From: Haematobia irritans
Taxonomy: Eukaryota > Arthropoda > Insecta > Diptera > Muscidae
Assembly (NCBI RefSeq): GCF_050003625.1
Contig: NC_134397.1
Coordinates: 153,346,691-153,410,690, forward strand
DNA length: 64,000 nt
Direction: 5' to 3'
Positions 47,947 through 57,482 of this stretch are shown here, one piece after another. Under the pieces are notes generated by a model. The model was not told the origin of the DNA and did not search any database. It was given only the letters and a program-made list of their open reading frames with translations. Positions within the stretch are counted from its first letter, which is position 1, and each line of letters begins with the position of its first letter. The translations under genes were made by a program, and so were the position numbers.

Positions 47947-49285
47947 AAGGGTGATACGGTCAAAATTTGGTCAAGGGAAAACGCGTGTAAATCGGTGAAA
48001 TCGTTTATTTAAAAAATCAAATTAAATAAATTAAATAAAACTAAATAAAAAATAAAAAATCAAATTAAATTTCTTTTTCAAGTTCAATTAGTATAAAATT
48101 CAGAAAAAATATTCAGTTAGGCTTTCGCTTTTCCAAATCCGAATTGCCGGGCTTCACGCTTGACACCTGCCATCAGAGTTTGTACAGCCACCTTGTCCAT
48201 CTTCTTCGCCGCATAAAGCCAGTTTGCCTTGAACTGCTGCTCATCCTTAGCAGTTTTTTTGGTCTTCTTTAGGTTCCGCTTGACAATAGCCCAGTATTTC
48301 TCAATTGGGCGGAGCTCTGGCGTGTTGGGAGGGTTCTTGTCCTTGGGAACCACCTGCACGTTGTTGGCGGCATACCACTCCATGGCCTTTTTACCGTAAT
48401 GGCAAGATGCCAAATCCGGCCAAAACAGTACGGAACAACCGTGTTTCTTCAGGAAAGGCAGCAGACGTTTATTCAAACACTATTTCACGTAAATTTCTTG
48501 GTTGACAGTCCCGGAAGCTATGAAAATGCTGCTTTTCAAGCCACAGGTACAGATGGCTTGACAAACCAGATATTTCTTTGCGAACTTTGACAGTTTTATG
48601 TGCTTGAAAATATCTGCTACCTTTCCCCTTCCTTTTGCCGTATAAAACTCCTGTCCCGGAAGCTGTTTGTAGTCGGCTTTGACGTAGGTTTCGTCGTCCA
48701 TTACCACGCAGTCAAACTTCGTCAGCATCGTCGTGTACAGCCTCCGGGATCGCGCTTTGACCGTCGTATTTTGTTTATCATCGCGATTTGGAGTCACTAC
48801 CTTCTTGTAAGTCGATAGTCCGGCTCGTTTTTTGGTTCGATGCACGGTTGTAGACGATACACCTAGCTTATTTGCGGCATCTCGGAGAGAGAGGTTAGGG
48901 TTTCGCTTGAAACTACCGGCAACTCCCTTTGTCGTCTCAGCGGCTTCCGGTTTTCGATGTCCCCCCGATCCACACTTCCTGGCTGTCGACAAACGTTCCT
49001 CAAATACTTTAATTACATTTGTAACGGTTGATTTGGCAACTTTTAGCGATTTTGCCAGCTTTGCGTGCGAGTAGCTCGGATTTTCGAGATGCGCGAGAAA
49101 AATTTTGATACGCTGCTCTTCTTGCTTGGACGGCATTTTGACAACTGAAGAGTGAATTCCAAAATTAAAATAGGAGCAACATTCTACACACACACACCTT
49201 CAAAATGAGGGGTGTTCAGGTTAAATGCAAAATTGAAAGAAATACGTCAAGTTTATATTGACCAAATTTTGACCGTATCACCCTT
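47947..49285 (-). mobile_element. Tc1/mariner element copy 3, full length (1.34 kb)
   Basis: 28-bp terminal inverted repeats, identical at the two ends by eye, starting AAGGGTGATACGGTC, with TA at the right flank. It lies inside a family A monomer ('ggtctatagtt' / 'tatatatagccgatcc'). An A/T-rich 40-bp expansion of 'aaattaaataa' type lies at 48018-48065 between the right end of the coding region and the TIR, absent from copies 1 and 2. Confidence 0.92.
48117..49136 (-). pseudogene. mariner (DD37E-type) transposase, one premature stop
   Basis: From 'MPSKQEEQRIKIFLAH' (49136) to 'RQFGFGKAKA' (48117): 1020 nt, 339 codons plus stop. The single lesion is a GAG to TAG change near 48477-48479, within 'IYVK*CLNK' (Glu in copies 1 and 2). 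The helix-turn-helix, 'VMDDETYVK', 'FWPDLASCHYG' and 'TPELRPIEKYW' are intact, with DD37E spacing. The family is closest to the ITmD37E group of mosquitoes by that spacing, an assignment from a signature rather than a tree. Confidence 0.92.
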
Positions 49286-49680
49286 TATATATAGCCGATC
49301 CCCAATCACACAAAAATTGGTCCATATCGCCAAAAATAAACTACCAACATTTTATTTCTATGGAAAATTTTGTCAAAATTTTATTTCTGTAGAAATTTTG
49401 TCAAAATTTTATTTCTATAGAAAATTTTTTCAAAATTGTATTCCTATAGAAAATTTTATCAAAATTTTATTTCTATAGAAAATTTTATAAAAATTTTATA
49501 AGTATGGACTAATTTACAATTTAGAAGACGGTGTTAAGAAGTTTTAAGATACCTTGCCATCAGCAAGTGTTACAGCAACTCAAGTAATTCGATTGTGGAT
49601 GACAGTCTGCAGTTGAAGTTTCTACGTTCTGAAGGGTACATAAGATTCGTCCTGGCCGAACTTATGGCCGTATATACTTG

Positions 49681-50521
49681 CTTTTATAATTACCACAAAA
49701 ATTTTATCAAACACTGCAGGATAAGATTTTTTATTTCGTAGTTTTCTGGTAAAATTTTGGTAGATTTATTTTTGGGTCGATTGGCAAAATGTTAGTAAAA
49801 AACATGGAAAATATTCAAATCTAAAGCCATTTTTATGCATTTTCGCAAAAGTGTATATATGATTTATCGGTCTATAGATATATGGTAGATGTATAGGAAA
49901 ATTTGAGTCATGTTTACAGATTTCCACCAAAAAAAGTGGCGATTTTACAAGGAAAATTTGGGTATTTTTGCCACTTTTACTCTAAGTTTTTGTGAGGGAT
50001 TTGTACAAATCTGAGCCGAATGGGAGTTCGGTCACCATGTCTTTATGAAGAAAAATTTACATCTAAATTCTCAAGTAATAAAATTGCGTGGTAGATCAAT
50101 ATGAAGGTGAACCCTCTTCATCATTTCTATATATATGGGCTATAATGTCCCATTCAAAAAAAAAACAAATTTTGTCCTCAATCAAAAATTAATTCATCCA
50201 ATTAATATTTAATTAACATATCTTAAATCACAGAATCAATTACAAATGTAATTGATAAAGTTAAAAAAATTAATTGATTCAATTAATTTTGTGATTAATT
50301 TGTAAAATTTTTTTTAAAATTTTAATTGAATATTTTTAAAAATTCAATTAAAATTTTATATGGAAAAATTTTGATGATATTGTTTTCTGTGTACTCACCA
50401 AATGATTTCACAATTGTCGAAAATGTTTTATCCATATTGACTAAAATTATAAATGAGCGCTTGGGCCCCCCAAATAAAACCCTGTGTCCGTTTCTATTTC
50501 AAATGCTACATTTGCACCCTT
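49681..50521. other. host DNA with a family C scrap and an AATT-rich stretch
   Basis: 49787-50030 matches the family C right arm in reverse ('gatttatcggtctatagata', 'gtggcgattttacaagga'). 50160-50350 is rich in AATTAATT-type palindromes. No gene. Confidence 0.5.
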
Positions 50522-50817
50522 TTTATACCCACCACCATGGAATGGTGATGGGGGTATAATAAGTCATTCCATTTATAACACATTGAAATATCGATTTCCG
50601 GCTACGCAAAGTATATATATTCTTGATCAGGGAGAAATTCTAAGTAGACACAACAATGTCCGCCTGTCTGGATGGCTAGCTGTCTGTCTGTCGTAATCAT
50701 GTTACGTTCCTCAATAATGAAGCTATCGTGCTGATATTTTCCATAAACTCGTCGTTTGTCTGCAAGCATGTCAAGTGCGAAGATGTGCTATATTGCATCT
50801 TTCGCACTTGAGCGAAA
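50522..50817 (+). mobile_element. Family B element, copy B5 (core only), ending in a fold-back
   Basis: Terminal hairpin 'tatacccaccaccatggaat', core ('cttgatcagggagaaattct'), then 'caagtgcgaagatgtgctat' folding back into 'gcatctttcgcacttg' at 50770-50810. LINE2 begins right after. The last 91 bp (50727-50817) recur at 53579-53669. Confidence 0.65.
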
Positions 50818-53390
50818 TAGTTTTCAATGAGATGAACCACATTTCGTCACCAAAAACAGGCAAGAGGTTTTGGACGTCACATTGGCCTCTCCGGAACTGA
50901 ATGATAAGATATCTGAGTAGCAAGTTTTGAGGGAACATAGCTTCTCAGATCATCGCTACATCAGTTACAGATTGGCTGTTCCGCCAAATTGTAGGAAAGC
51001 TGATTGGAATAGGTATAGGGAATCGTTCAATATGATGATACCGGAAATACCAGAGACAAATATGAGCACTGTGAAAGATATCGGAGACGCAGTGGAGCGG
51101 ATTACTAAGGTCTTCAATATCTCACTGAAAGCTACATGACCTAGAGGGAAGCTAAGGTGGAAAAATCGACCACCATGGTGGTCTACGGAGTTAAGTAATA
51201 TGAAGAAATCCTGCAGGAAGCTCTTTAAAAAGGCAAAGTCCACTAGAGCCCCTGAGGATTGAGACGCTTACAAGAAGAATCTGAAATGATACAAGCGAGA
51301 ACTGAGAAAGGCTCAGCATAACTCTTGGAATGTTTACTGCAGCAGTATTTAGAATACGTCCGAGGCTTCCAGACTACGGAAGGTACTAGCATCCACTAAC
51401 TCCGCTCCAGGTTTCATTAAAACATCGGGGGGCAATTGGACAACGTCCAGTGTGGGGACGCTGGAGGTACTATTGGACACACATTTTCCTGGAAATCAGA
51501 CGTTTTCATACCTAAAGCAGGAAAAGTCTCTCACTCGAGTGCGAAGGATTTCCGACCAATCAGCTTATCCTTATTCCTACTTAAGACTCTGGAGAGGATG
51601 GTAGACAATTATCTTAGAACTAGTGTCGATTCAAGTTTGCTCTTGAAACGTTAGCATGCATACTCGAAGGGCAGGTCTACTGAGACCGCTTTGCATGAAC
51701 TAGTCAGCTTTATCGAAAGCTCACTATCTGTCAATGAATACACAATCGTGGCGTTTCTAGACATCGAGGGGCCATTCAATAACGTCCATCTGAGTTCGAT
51801 ATTAAATGGAATGGCAACTCTGAATGTTGATCCAGGTATACTTAGGCTGCTAGACGAACTGCTAATGAGGAGACGTATTTCAGCCAGACTAGGACAAGCA
51901 AACATGCAAAGGTATGTGAACAGAGGCACTCCCCAAGGAGGAGTTCTATCACCTCTTCTTTGGAATGTTGCTATAAACAACCTTCTGGTTTCTCTAGAAA
52001 AAGAAAGGATAAAAGTGGTGGCATACGCAGACGATGTAGCCCTAGCAGTCAGGGGAAAATTCCCATCCACAATCGGAGATGTTATACAAAGAGCCCTCCG
52101 GATGACTGAGAAATGGGCGAAAGTGAATGGTCTTGGAGTAAATCCTGCCAAGACAGAATTAGTCATGTACTGCAAAGATCGCAAAACTCCCACGGTTAAG
52201 CCCATATCCTTAGGGGGTATTGAAATTCCCTTTGGTGAGTGTGCAAAATACCTTGGCGTTATTATGGACAGGAAGCTAAACTTTAGGCTTAATATCGAAG
52301 AAAGGGCGAGGAAAGCCACGGTAGCTGTGTACTCGTGCAAAAAGGCAATATGAAAAATGTGGGGACTAAAACCGAAAATTGTGCATTGGCTATACACGGC
52401 AATGGTTAGACCTATAATGCTATATGGTGTTGTAGTCTGGTGTCCGGCACTTCAGCAACCGACAGGTTTAGATAAAGTTCAACGTATGGCGTGCTTGTGT
52501 ATCTCAGGCGCATTCAGTAAGACAGGAACAGACTCCCTTAATGTCATGCTGCATCTATTGCCTTTAGACATTTTGGCCAAACAGTCAACTGCAACAACGG
52601 CTGTGCGGTAGCGCGAGCTATCGCTGTGGTCGGAAAAAAATACTCCGACAGTCAAACTGCAATAAAATCCTTGGACTCTGTGTTCCTTTACTCGGAAACG
52701 GCCATCGACTGCCGCAAATCTCTCAACGAGATGGCTGAGCAGTACAATATTCACCTAATATGGGTGCCTGGCCATAGGAACATACCGGGGAACTGTCAAG
52801 CAAATGAGTTAGCAAGGCTAGGAATTACCTTACATATTCCAGGGAAACTAGAATCTGTTGGTATGGCTCTGCGTGAGAAGGCTGTTATGATGGCAAATGT
52901 TCGATGGGAGAATTGCAAGGGTTGTAACGACACCAAGCAAATATGGCCCCATTTAAACTTGAACCGCACACTAGATATGCTAGTGTTCACAAGGCGTCAG
53001 ATATCACTTCTGATATCTGCTATAACGGGTCGCTGCCTGATAGGCGAATTTGCAAAAACTATTGGGGCGAAGTATAATGACTATTGTATGAGCTGTCATG
53101 ATGCGGAGGAAAAGGAATCAATTAAACACCTCTTGTGTGAGTGTCCTGCATTTTGTGTAAGGCGTAAGCAAATTTTAGGGGAATGAATATAGCTTTAGAT
53201 TACTGGTCTGTTAATGTTTTTAGAACAATCTGGTTGGTTCAACAAAAGAAAATAATAGAGAAGGTTCAGTGGTTAAAACTAGAAGTGCCTATATGTAATA
53301 GGTACTTTTAGTTAAATGTTGTATCACAATGGACTGAATAGTCTAAGTGAGCATGAAACTTAATCGGGCTGCCACTTTAACCTAACCTAT
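50818..53390 (+). mobile_element. LINE2: RNase-H-bearing non-LTR retrotransposon, 5' truncated
   Basis: Starts within the endonuclease C-terminus ('NRQEVLDVTLASPELND', one frameshift; 'SDHRYISYRL'), followed by a linker, reverse transcriptase, RNase H and a C-terminal Cys/His motif. The 3' UTR ends 'atggactgaatagtctaagt ... cctaaccta' at 53389. RNase H and block order suggest the R1/LOA/I group. Several stops and a deletion before RNase H make it inactive. A 5'-truncated sister copy lies on - at 56515-56837. Confidence 0.85.
50829..53186 (+). pseudogene. LINE2 ORF2 remnant (endonuclease end, RT, RNase H)
   Basis: RT: 'KDFRPISLSLFLLKTLERMV' (51548-51607), a stop just before 'HAYSKGRSTETALHEL' (51655 onward), 'FLDIEGPFNNV' (palm A), 'GTPQGGVLSPLLWNVAINNL' (51928 onward) and 'VVAYADDVALAV' (palm C with the Asp pair, about 52015). 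The frame stops at 52353, resumes 'MWGLKPKIVHWLYTAMVRPI' to 52611, then after a deletion RNase H 'YSDSQTAIKSL' and 'IWVPGHRNIPGNCQANELAR' (52636-52815). The usual Asp of 'ADELA' is Asn. It ends with 'CMSCHDAEEKESIKHLLCEC', a CCHC-like finger. Confidence 0.85.
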
Positions 53391-53578
53391 GTGTACGGTC
53401 ATTGAACTTTATACTCACGTTTAGTTCATAAAATTTTTGAGACAAAAAAGTAAGATTTCATCAAGCTGTGAAAAAATTTCGATAAAAATAATAAAATGTA
53501 ACTACAAGCAAATAAATTGTTTCCAATAAAAATAAGTTAAATTTAGCGTTAGTTTAACTACGGAAATTTTTTTCTGTG
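53391..53578. other. short MITE-like spacer between LINE2 and the second 91-bp repeat
   Basis: 'ggaaatttttttctgtgcg' at its right end looks like a TIR-type end, but the partner is not seen. Non-coding. Confidence 0.35.
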
Positions 53579-53669
53579 CGTGCTGATATTTTCTATAAAC
53601 TCGTCGTTTGTCTGCAAGCAGGCCAAGTGCGAAGATGCGCTATATTGCATCTTTCGCACTTGAGCGAAA
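53579..53669 (+). repeat. 91-bp direct repeat (partner at 50727-50817)
   Basis: Both copies run from 'cgtgctgatattttc' to 'cgcacttgagcgaaa', with about four mismatches. Each contains the fold-back 'aagtgcgaagatg ... catctttcgcactt'. Confidence 0.85.
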
Positions 53670-53764
53670 ACTAATCTATTCTATTCTGAATTAATAATTT
53701 AAAAAAAATGTATATAAATTATACTTACTACATTTTTTGTTTATTTGCTCTCTCTTTTTTCCAG

Positions 53765-53910
53765 TGACATCATCTGGCGGAGGTATACGAGGATTTTTTG
53801 AATCTTATTTTGGCCCTAGTTCTGGATCAATGTCCTATACAACATTTTCAAAGGCATTATTGATAACATGCATAGTGGTAATATACGCCGCAGCCTATAA
53901 TAGGAGATAG
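53765..53910 (+). CDS. Beat family protein, last coding exon
   Basis: Acceptor 'ctctcttttttccag' ends at 53764. With the single base carried from 25457 the first codon is GTG, and the frame reads 'VTSSSGGGIRGFFESYFGPS', then 'SGSMSYTTFSKALLITCIVV' and 'IYAAAYNRR', with stop TAG at 53908-53910. The C-terminal stretch 'ALLITCIVVIYAAAY' is hydrophobic and followed by two arginines, so it is either a transmembrane anchor with a minimal cytoplasmic end or a GPI-attachment signal. The Ser-Gly-Ser just before would suit the latter, but the charged end argues for a transmembrane segment. This is the only conserved coding sequence after the long intron. Confidence 0.75.
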
Positions 53911-54139
53911 TTTAATTAAATTACAGTCAAACTAATTAACTATTGTAAATTAAATTTATTCATACTTTAAGATAGTTTTACACACACACACACACACACA
54001 AAAACGACACACATATAAATAATAATTGAAAAATAGCAACAGCCTAATTAGATTAAACAAAAAATAATAATACGCAAAAAAAAATTTTGTAAACAAAACA
54101 AAGAAGGAAGGAAAAGCCAAAACTTGTTTGAAAAATAAA
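53911..54139 (+). other. 3' UTR of the Beat-like gene (proximal)
   Basis: A/T- and CA-rich sequence following the stop, with a (CA)n at about 53982-54000. The first canonical AATAAA is at 54134-54139. Further A-rich signals downstream (54150-54200) could serve for longer transcripts, so the true end is open. Confidence 0.55.
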
Positions 54140-55108
54140 TTTACGCTAGCAAAATAAAAATTAAATTTTTATTATAAATTAAAAACAAAAATAAAACAAA
54201 ACAACAAATACAATGAAATTCCCTCCCCTCCCGAACAAAAAAAGAAAAACACAAATGAACATACGTATAATCCACATTTATCCATTGCTTTTTTAGACAA
54301 AAACAAATTATTTATATATAATACATAGTACTTAATAGAGTAAGTAGTTAAGGATTGTTTACATACACACAATACATGAGAAGTAGCCATACTTATACCA
54401 TTTTCAATGACCATTATAATGGAATTTTCAAAAGGAACAAAAACCATATGCGAATTGAACGCATAAAGCAATGATGGTCTTTTATCCTCTACCATATTCA
54501 CTGAAGTATATACTTATCTGTTATTCATGGTTGTTTTACTATTATTATTATTATTATTTTAATTTTATTTAGTATGATTCAAAGTGTAAAACATTTATTA
54601 TTTACACATGATTAATGAGAAGAAATTATTATCGACATTTGTAAATAATTGCCATTATTTCATGGTAAAAACAGAGAAACAAAAAATGAATTAACAAGCA
54701 CTCTCTTATACACTAAACACTCTATTATAGATAACATAATACTTAAAAGCTTAACAATTATAAAACCCAGCAAACATTTTCAGTTGCATTGACTTGATAT
54801 TTTTAACGATTTTCATTTTTAAGTGTAGATAAAAGGGATGTCGGCGGTGACATATCTTATCAGAAGTGGACACCCATGGTCGCCTAAATTTTCTCCACAT
54901 TCCGGAAGTGTCCAGTTATGAGAGGTTAATTTAAATGCGTTAATATAGCAATCGTTTCACAATAATTGTCCACTTTTGAAAGGTATCCGGTTTTCAGAGT
55001 ATCTAAGTTTGAGATCGATATTTCGATGTTTTACAAACGGAATGCTATTTTAGATAATATGGCCTTAACTTTCACTTCACAGGCAGTTCTTACGAGATAA
55101 TACATATT
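54140..55108. other. downstream non-coding DNA with a decayed pogo-like MITE
   Basis: No gene seen. (TTA)n lies at about 54540-54557. At 54842-55012, 'agaagtggacacccatggtc' and 'ggttttcagagtatctaagt' match the MITE at 38646-38805, without intact ends. Confidence 0.5.
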
Positions 55109-56361
55109 TTTATACCCTCCACCATAGGATGGGGGGTATATTAACTTTGTCATTCCGTTTGTAACATATCGAAATATTGCTCTAAGACCCCATAAAGTAT
55201 ATATATTCTGGGTCGTGGTGATATTCTGAGTCGATCTAAGCATGTCCGTCCGTCTGTTGAAATCACGCTAACTTCCGAACGAAACAAGCTAACGACTTGA
55301 AACTTGGCACAAGTAGTTGTTATTGATGTAGGTCGGATGGTATTGCAAATGGGCCATATCGGTCCACTTTTACGTATAACCCCCAAATAAACGGACCCCC
55401 AGATTTGGCTTGCGGATCCTCTAAGAGAAGCAAATATCATCCGATCCGGCTGAAATTTGTTACATGGTGTTAGTATATGTTCTCCAATAACCATGCAAAA
55501 ATTGGTCCATATCGGTCCATAACCATAGAGAACCCCCTTATAAACCGATTCCCAGATTTAACCTCCGGAGCCTCATGGATGAGCAAAATTCATTCGATCC
55601 AGTTGAAATTCGGTACGTGGTGTAAGTATATGGTCTCTAATAACCATGCAGAAATTGGTCCATATCGGTCCATAATTATATACAGCCCCAATATAAACCG
55701 ATCCCCAGATTTGACCTCCGGAGCCTTTTGGAGGAGCAAAATTCATCCGATTAGGTTGAAATTTGGTACGTGGTGTTAGTATATGGTCTCTAATGACCAT
55801 GCAAAAATTGGTTCATATCGGTTGATAATTATATATAGCCCCCATATAAACCGATCCCCAGGTTTGACCTCCGGAGGCCGCCGATCCCCAATCACACAAA
55901 AATTGGTCCATATCGGTTCATAATCATGATTGCCACTCGAGCCAAAAATAATCTACCAAAATTTTATTTTTATAGAAAACATTGTCAAAATGTTATTTCT
56001 ATAGAAAATTTTGTCAAAATTTTATTTCTATAGAAAATTTTTTCTAAATTTTATTTCTATAGAAAATTTTTCCAAATTTTACTTCTATAGAAAACGTTGT
56101 CAAAATTTTATTTCTATAGAAACCTTAAACTTAATTATATACGTATTTAATCGGCCTTTTTAGTTTAATATATACCACGTATGGACTATGTGGTATATAT
56201 TACGGTGTTAGGAAGTTTTAAGATACCTTGCCATCGGCAAGTGTTACCGCAACCCAAGTAATTCGATTGTGGATGACAGTCTTCAGTAGAAGTTTCTACG
56301 CAATCCATGGTGGAGGGGACATAAGCTTCGGCCTGGTTGAACGTACGGCCGTATATACTTG
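55109..56361 (+). mobile_element. Family A element, copy A11 (both ends present)
   Basis: Hairpin 'tataccctccaccataggat', core, single GTCC block, three 153-bp monomers (about 55370-55900), a short 29-bp array (55960-56130), the right arm, 'gcttcggcctggttgaacgt' (palindrome with two changes) and 'gtatatacttg'. Non-coding. Confidence 0.75.
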
Positions 56362-56492
56362 TTTTTTTTTTTTTATAAAATACAGTTAGCGCAATTATGC
56401 AAATCTCTCTCTCAAAAAATTTTTTTTTTAAATGTGTACCGATGCATTTTTCAGCAGAATTGGAATTTTTGAAATAATATTTGCAAATAGTA

Positions 56493-57154
56493 ACAAGTAG
56501 TATATACGCCCGTAGGTTAGGTTAAAGTGGCAGCCCGATTAAGATTCAGGCTCACTTAGACTATTCAGTCCATTGTGATACCACATTAACTAAAAGTACC
56601 TATTACATATGGGCACTTCTAGTTTTAACCGCTGAACCTTCTTGATTATTTTTCTTTGTTGAACCAACCAGATTGTTCCAAAAACATTAGCAGACTGCTT
56701 AAGCTCACGTTTCCAGATCCGCCAGTAATCTGAAGCTATATGCTCCTAAAAGTTGTTTGCGCTTTACACAAAATGCAGGACACTCACCCAAGAGGTGTTT
56801 AATTGATTCCTTTTCCTCCGCATCATGACAGCTCATACCGTAAGTTCGCACAGGCCGATTCTTATGTACCCTCCACCATGGCTTGAGTAGAAGGTTCTAC
56901 TAAAATCTGTCATCCACAATCGAATTACTTGGGTTGTGGTAACACTTGCGATGGCAAAGTATCTTAAAACTTCTTATTATCGTCTTCTAAATTGTAAGCT
57001 ACTCCATAAGGGGTATATATTAGACAAAAAAAGGCCGATTAAATACGTATATAATTCAATTTTTGATCGGTATATACAGGACAGTCTATACATAATTACG
57101 AACCGATATTAACTGTTGCGTGGTAATCAGAGAGGCAGAAGTGAAATATATATC
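56493..57154 (-). mobile_element. Family A element, copy A12 (end piece) carrying truncated LINE2
   Basis: 'acaagtagtatatacgcccg' is the A end. It is interrupted by LINE2 sequence (56515-56837) and resumes 'ccgtaagttcgcacaggccg', 'ccctccaccatggcttgagt' and the arm to about 57154, where a SINE starts. Confidence 0.65.
56515..56837 (-). mobile_element. LINE2, 5'-truncated copy with 5-bp TSD
   Basis: Matches the last ~320 bp of LINE2 in reverse ('atgcaggacactcacccaag' to the tail 'gggctgccactttaacctaa' complement). CCGTA occurs on both sides (56510-56514, 56838-56842) and once in uninterrupted A elements, so it is the target duplication. Confidence 0.85.
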
Positions 57155-57482
57155 GAGCCACCGTGGTGCAATGGTTAGCATGTCCGCCTTGCATACACAT
57201 GGTCGTGGGTTCCATTCCTGCTCCGACCGAACATCAAAAAGTTTTTCAGCGGTGGATTATCCCACCTCAGTAATGCTGGTAACATTTCTGAGGGTTTCAA
57301 AGCTTCTCTAAGTGGTTTCACTGCAATGTGGAACGCCGTTCGGACTCGGCTATAAAAATGTGGTCCCTTGTTATTGAATCGGTTGCACTCAGTGATAAGA
57401 GAGAAGTTCACCAATGTGGTACCACAATGGACTGAATAGTCTAAGTGAGCCTTATACATCGGGCTATACCTAACCTAACCTA
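57155..57482 (+). mobile_element. tRNA-derived SINE, full length
   Basis: Head GAGCCACCGTGGTGCAATGG with A box, B box 'gtcgtgggttccattcc' (one change from the consensus C), body 'aacatttctgagggtttcaa' and 'gaacgccgttcggactcgg', LINE2-like tail 'atggactgaatagtctaagt', and CCTAA units at the end. No clear target duplication. The DNA on the two sides belongs to family A in opposite orientations. Confidence 0.85.

Larger units (their letters stand above)
45980..49680 (+). mobile_element. Family A element, copy A10, with a ~1-kb insert and mariner copy 3
   Basis: The terminal hairpin 'tataccctccaccataggat' at 45980 stops at 'ccgtttgta' (46032). A foreign block follows (46033-47027), then the A core resumes ('aaataaagtatatatattct'). 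About five 153-bp monomers (47200-47940), mariner copy 3 (47947-49285), a short 29-bp array (49350-49500), the right arm, the palindrome CTGGCCGAA and 'gtatatacttg' follow. Confidence 0.7.
25458..53764 (+). other. last intron of the Beat-like gene, 28.3 kb
   Basis: Donor 'gag|gtaagt' at 25458 and acceptor 'ctctcttttttccag' ending at 53764. The joined codon is G+TG (Val), and the frame continues to a stop, which supports the pairing. Most of the intron is transposable elements. The phase is 1. Confidence 0.8.

Noticed and set aside
51651..52397. 248-codon frame on -
   Set aside because: Antisense of the LINE2 reverse transcriptase, whose YADD and GTPQGG motifs are on +.
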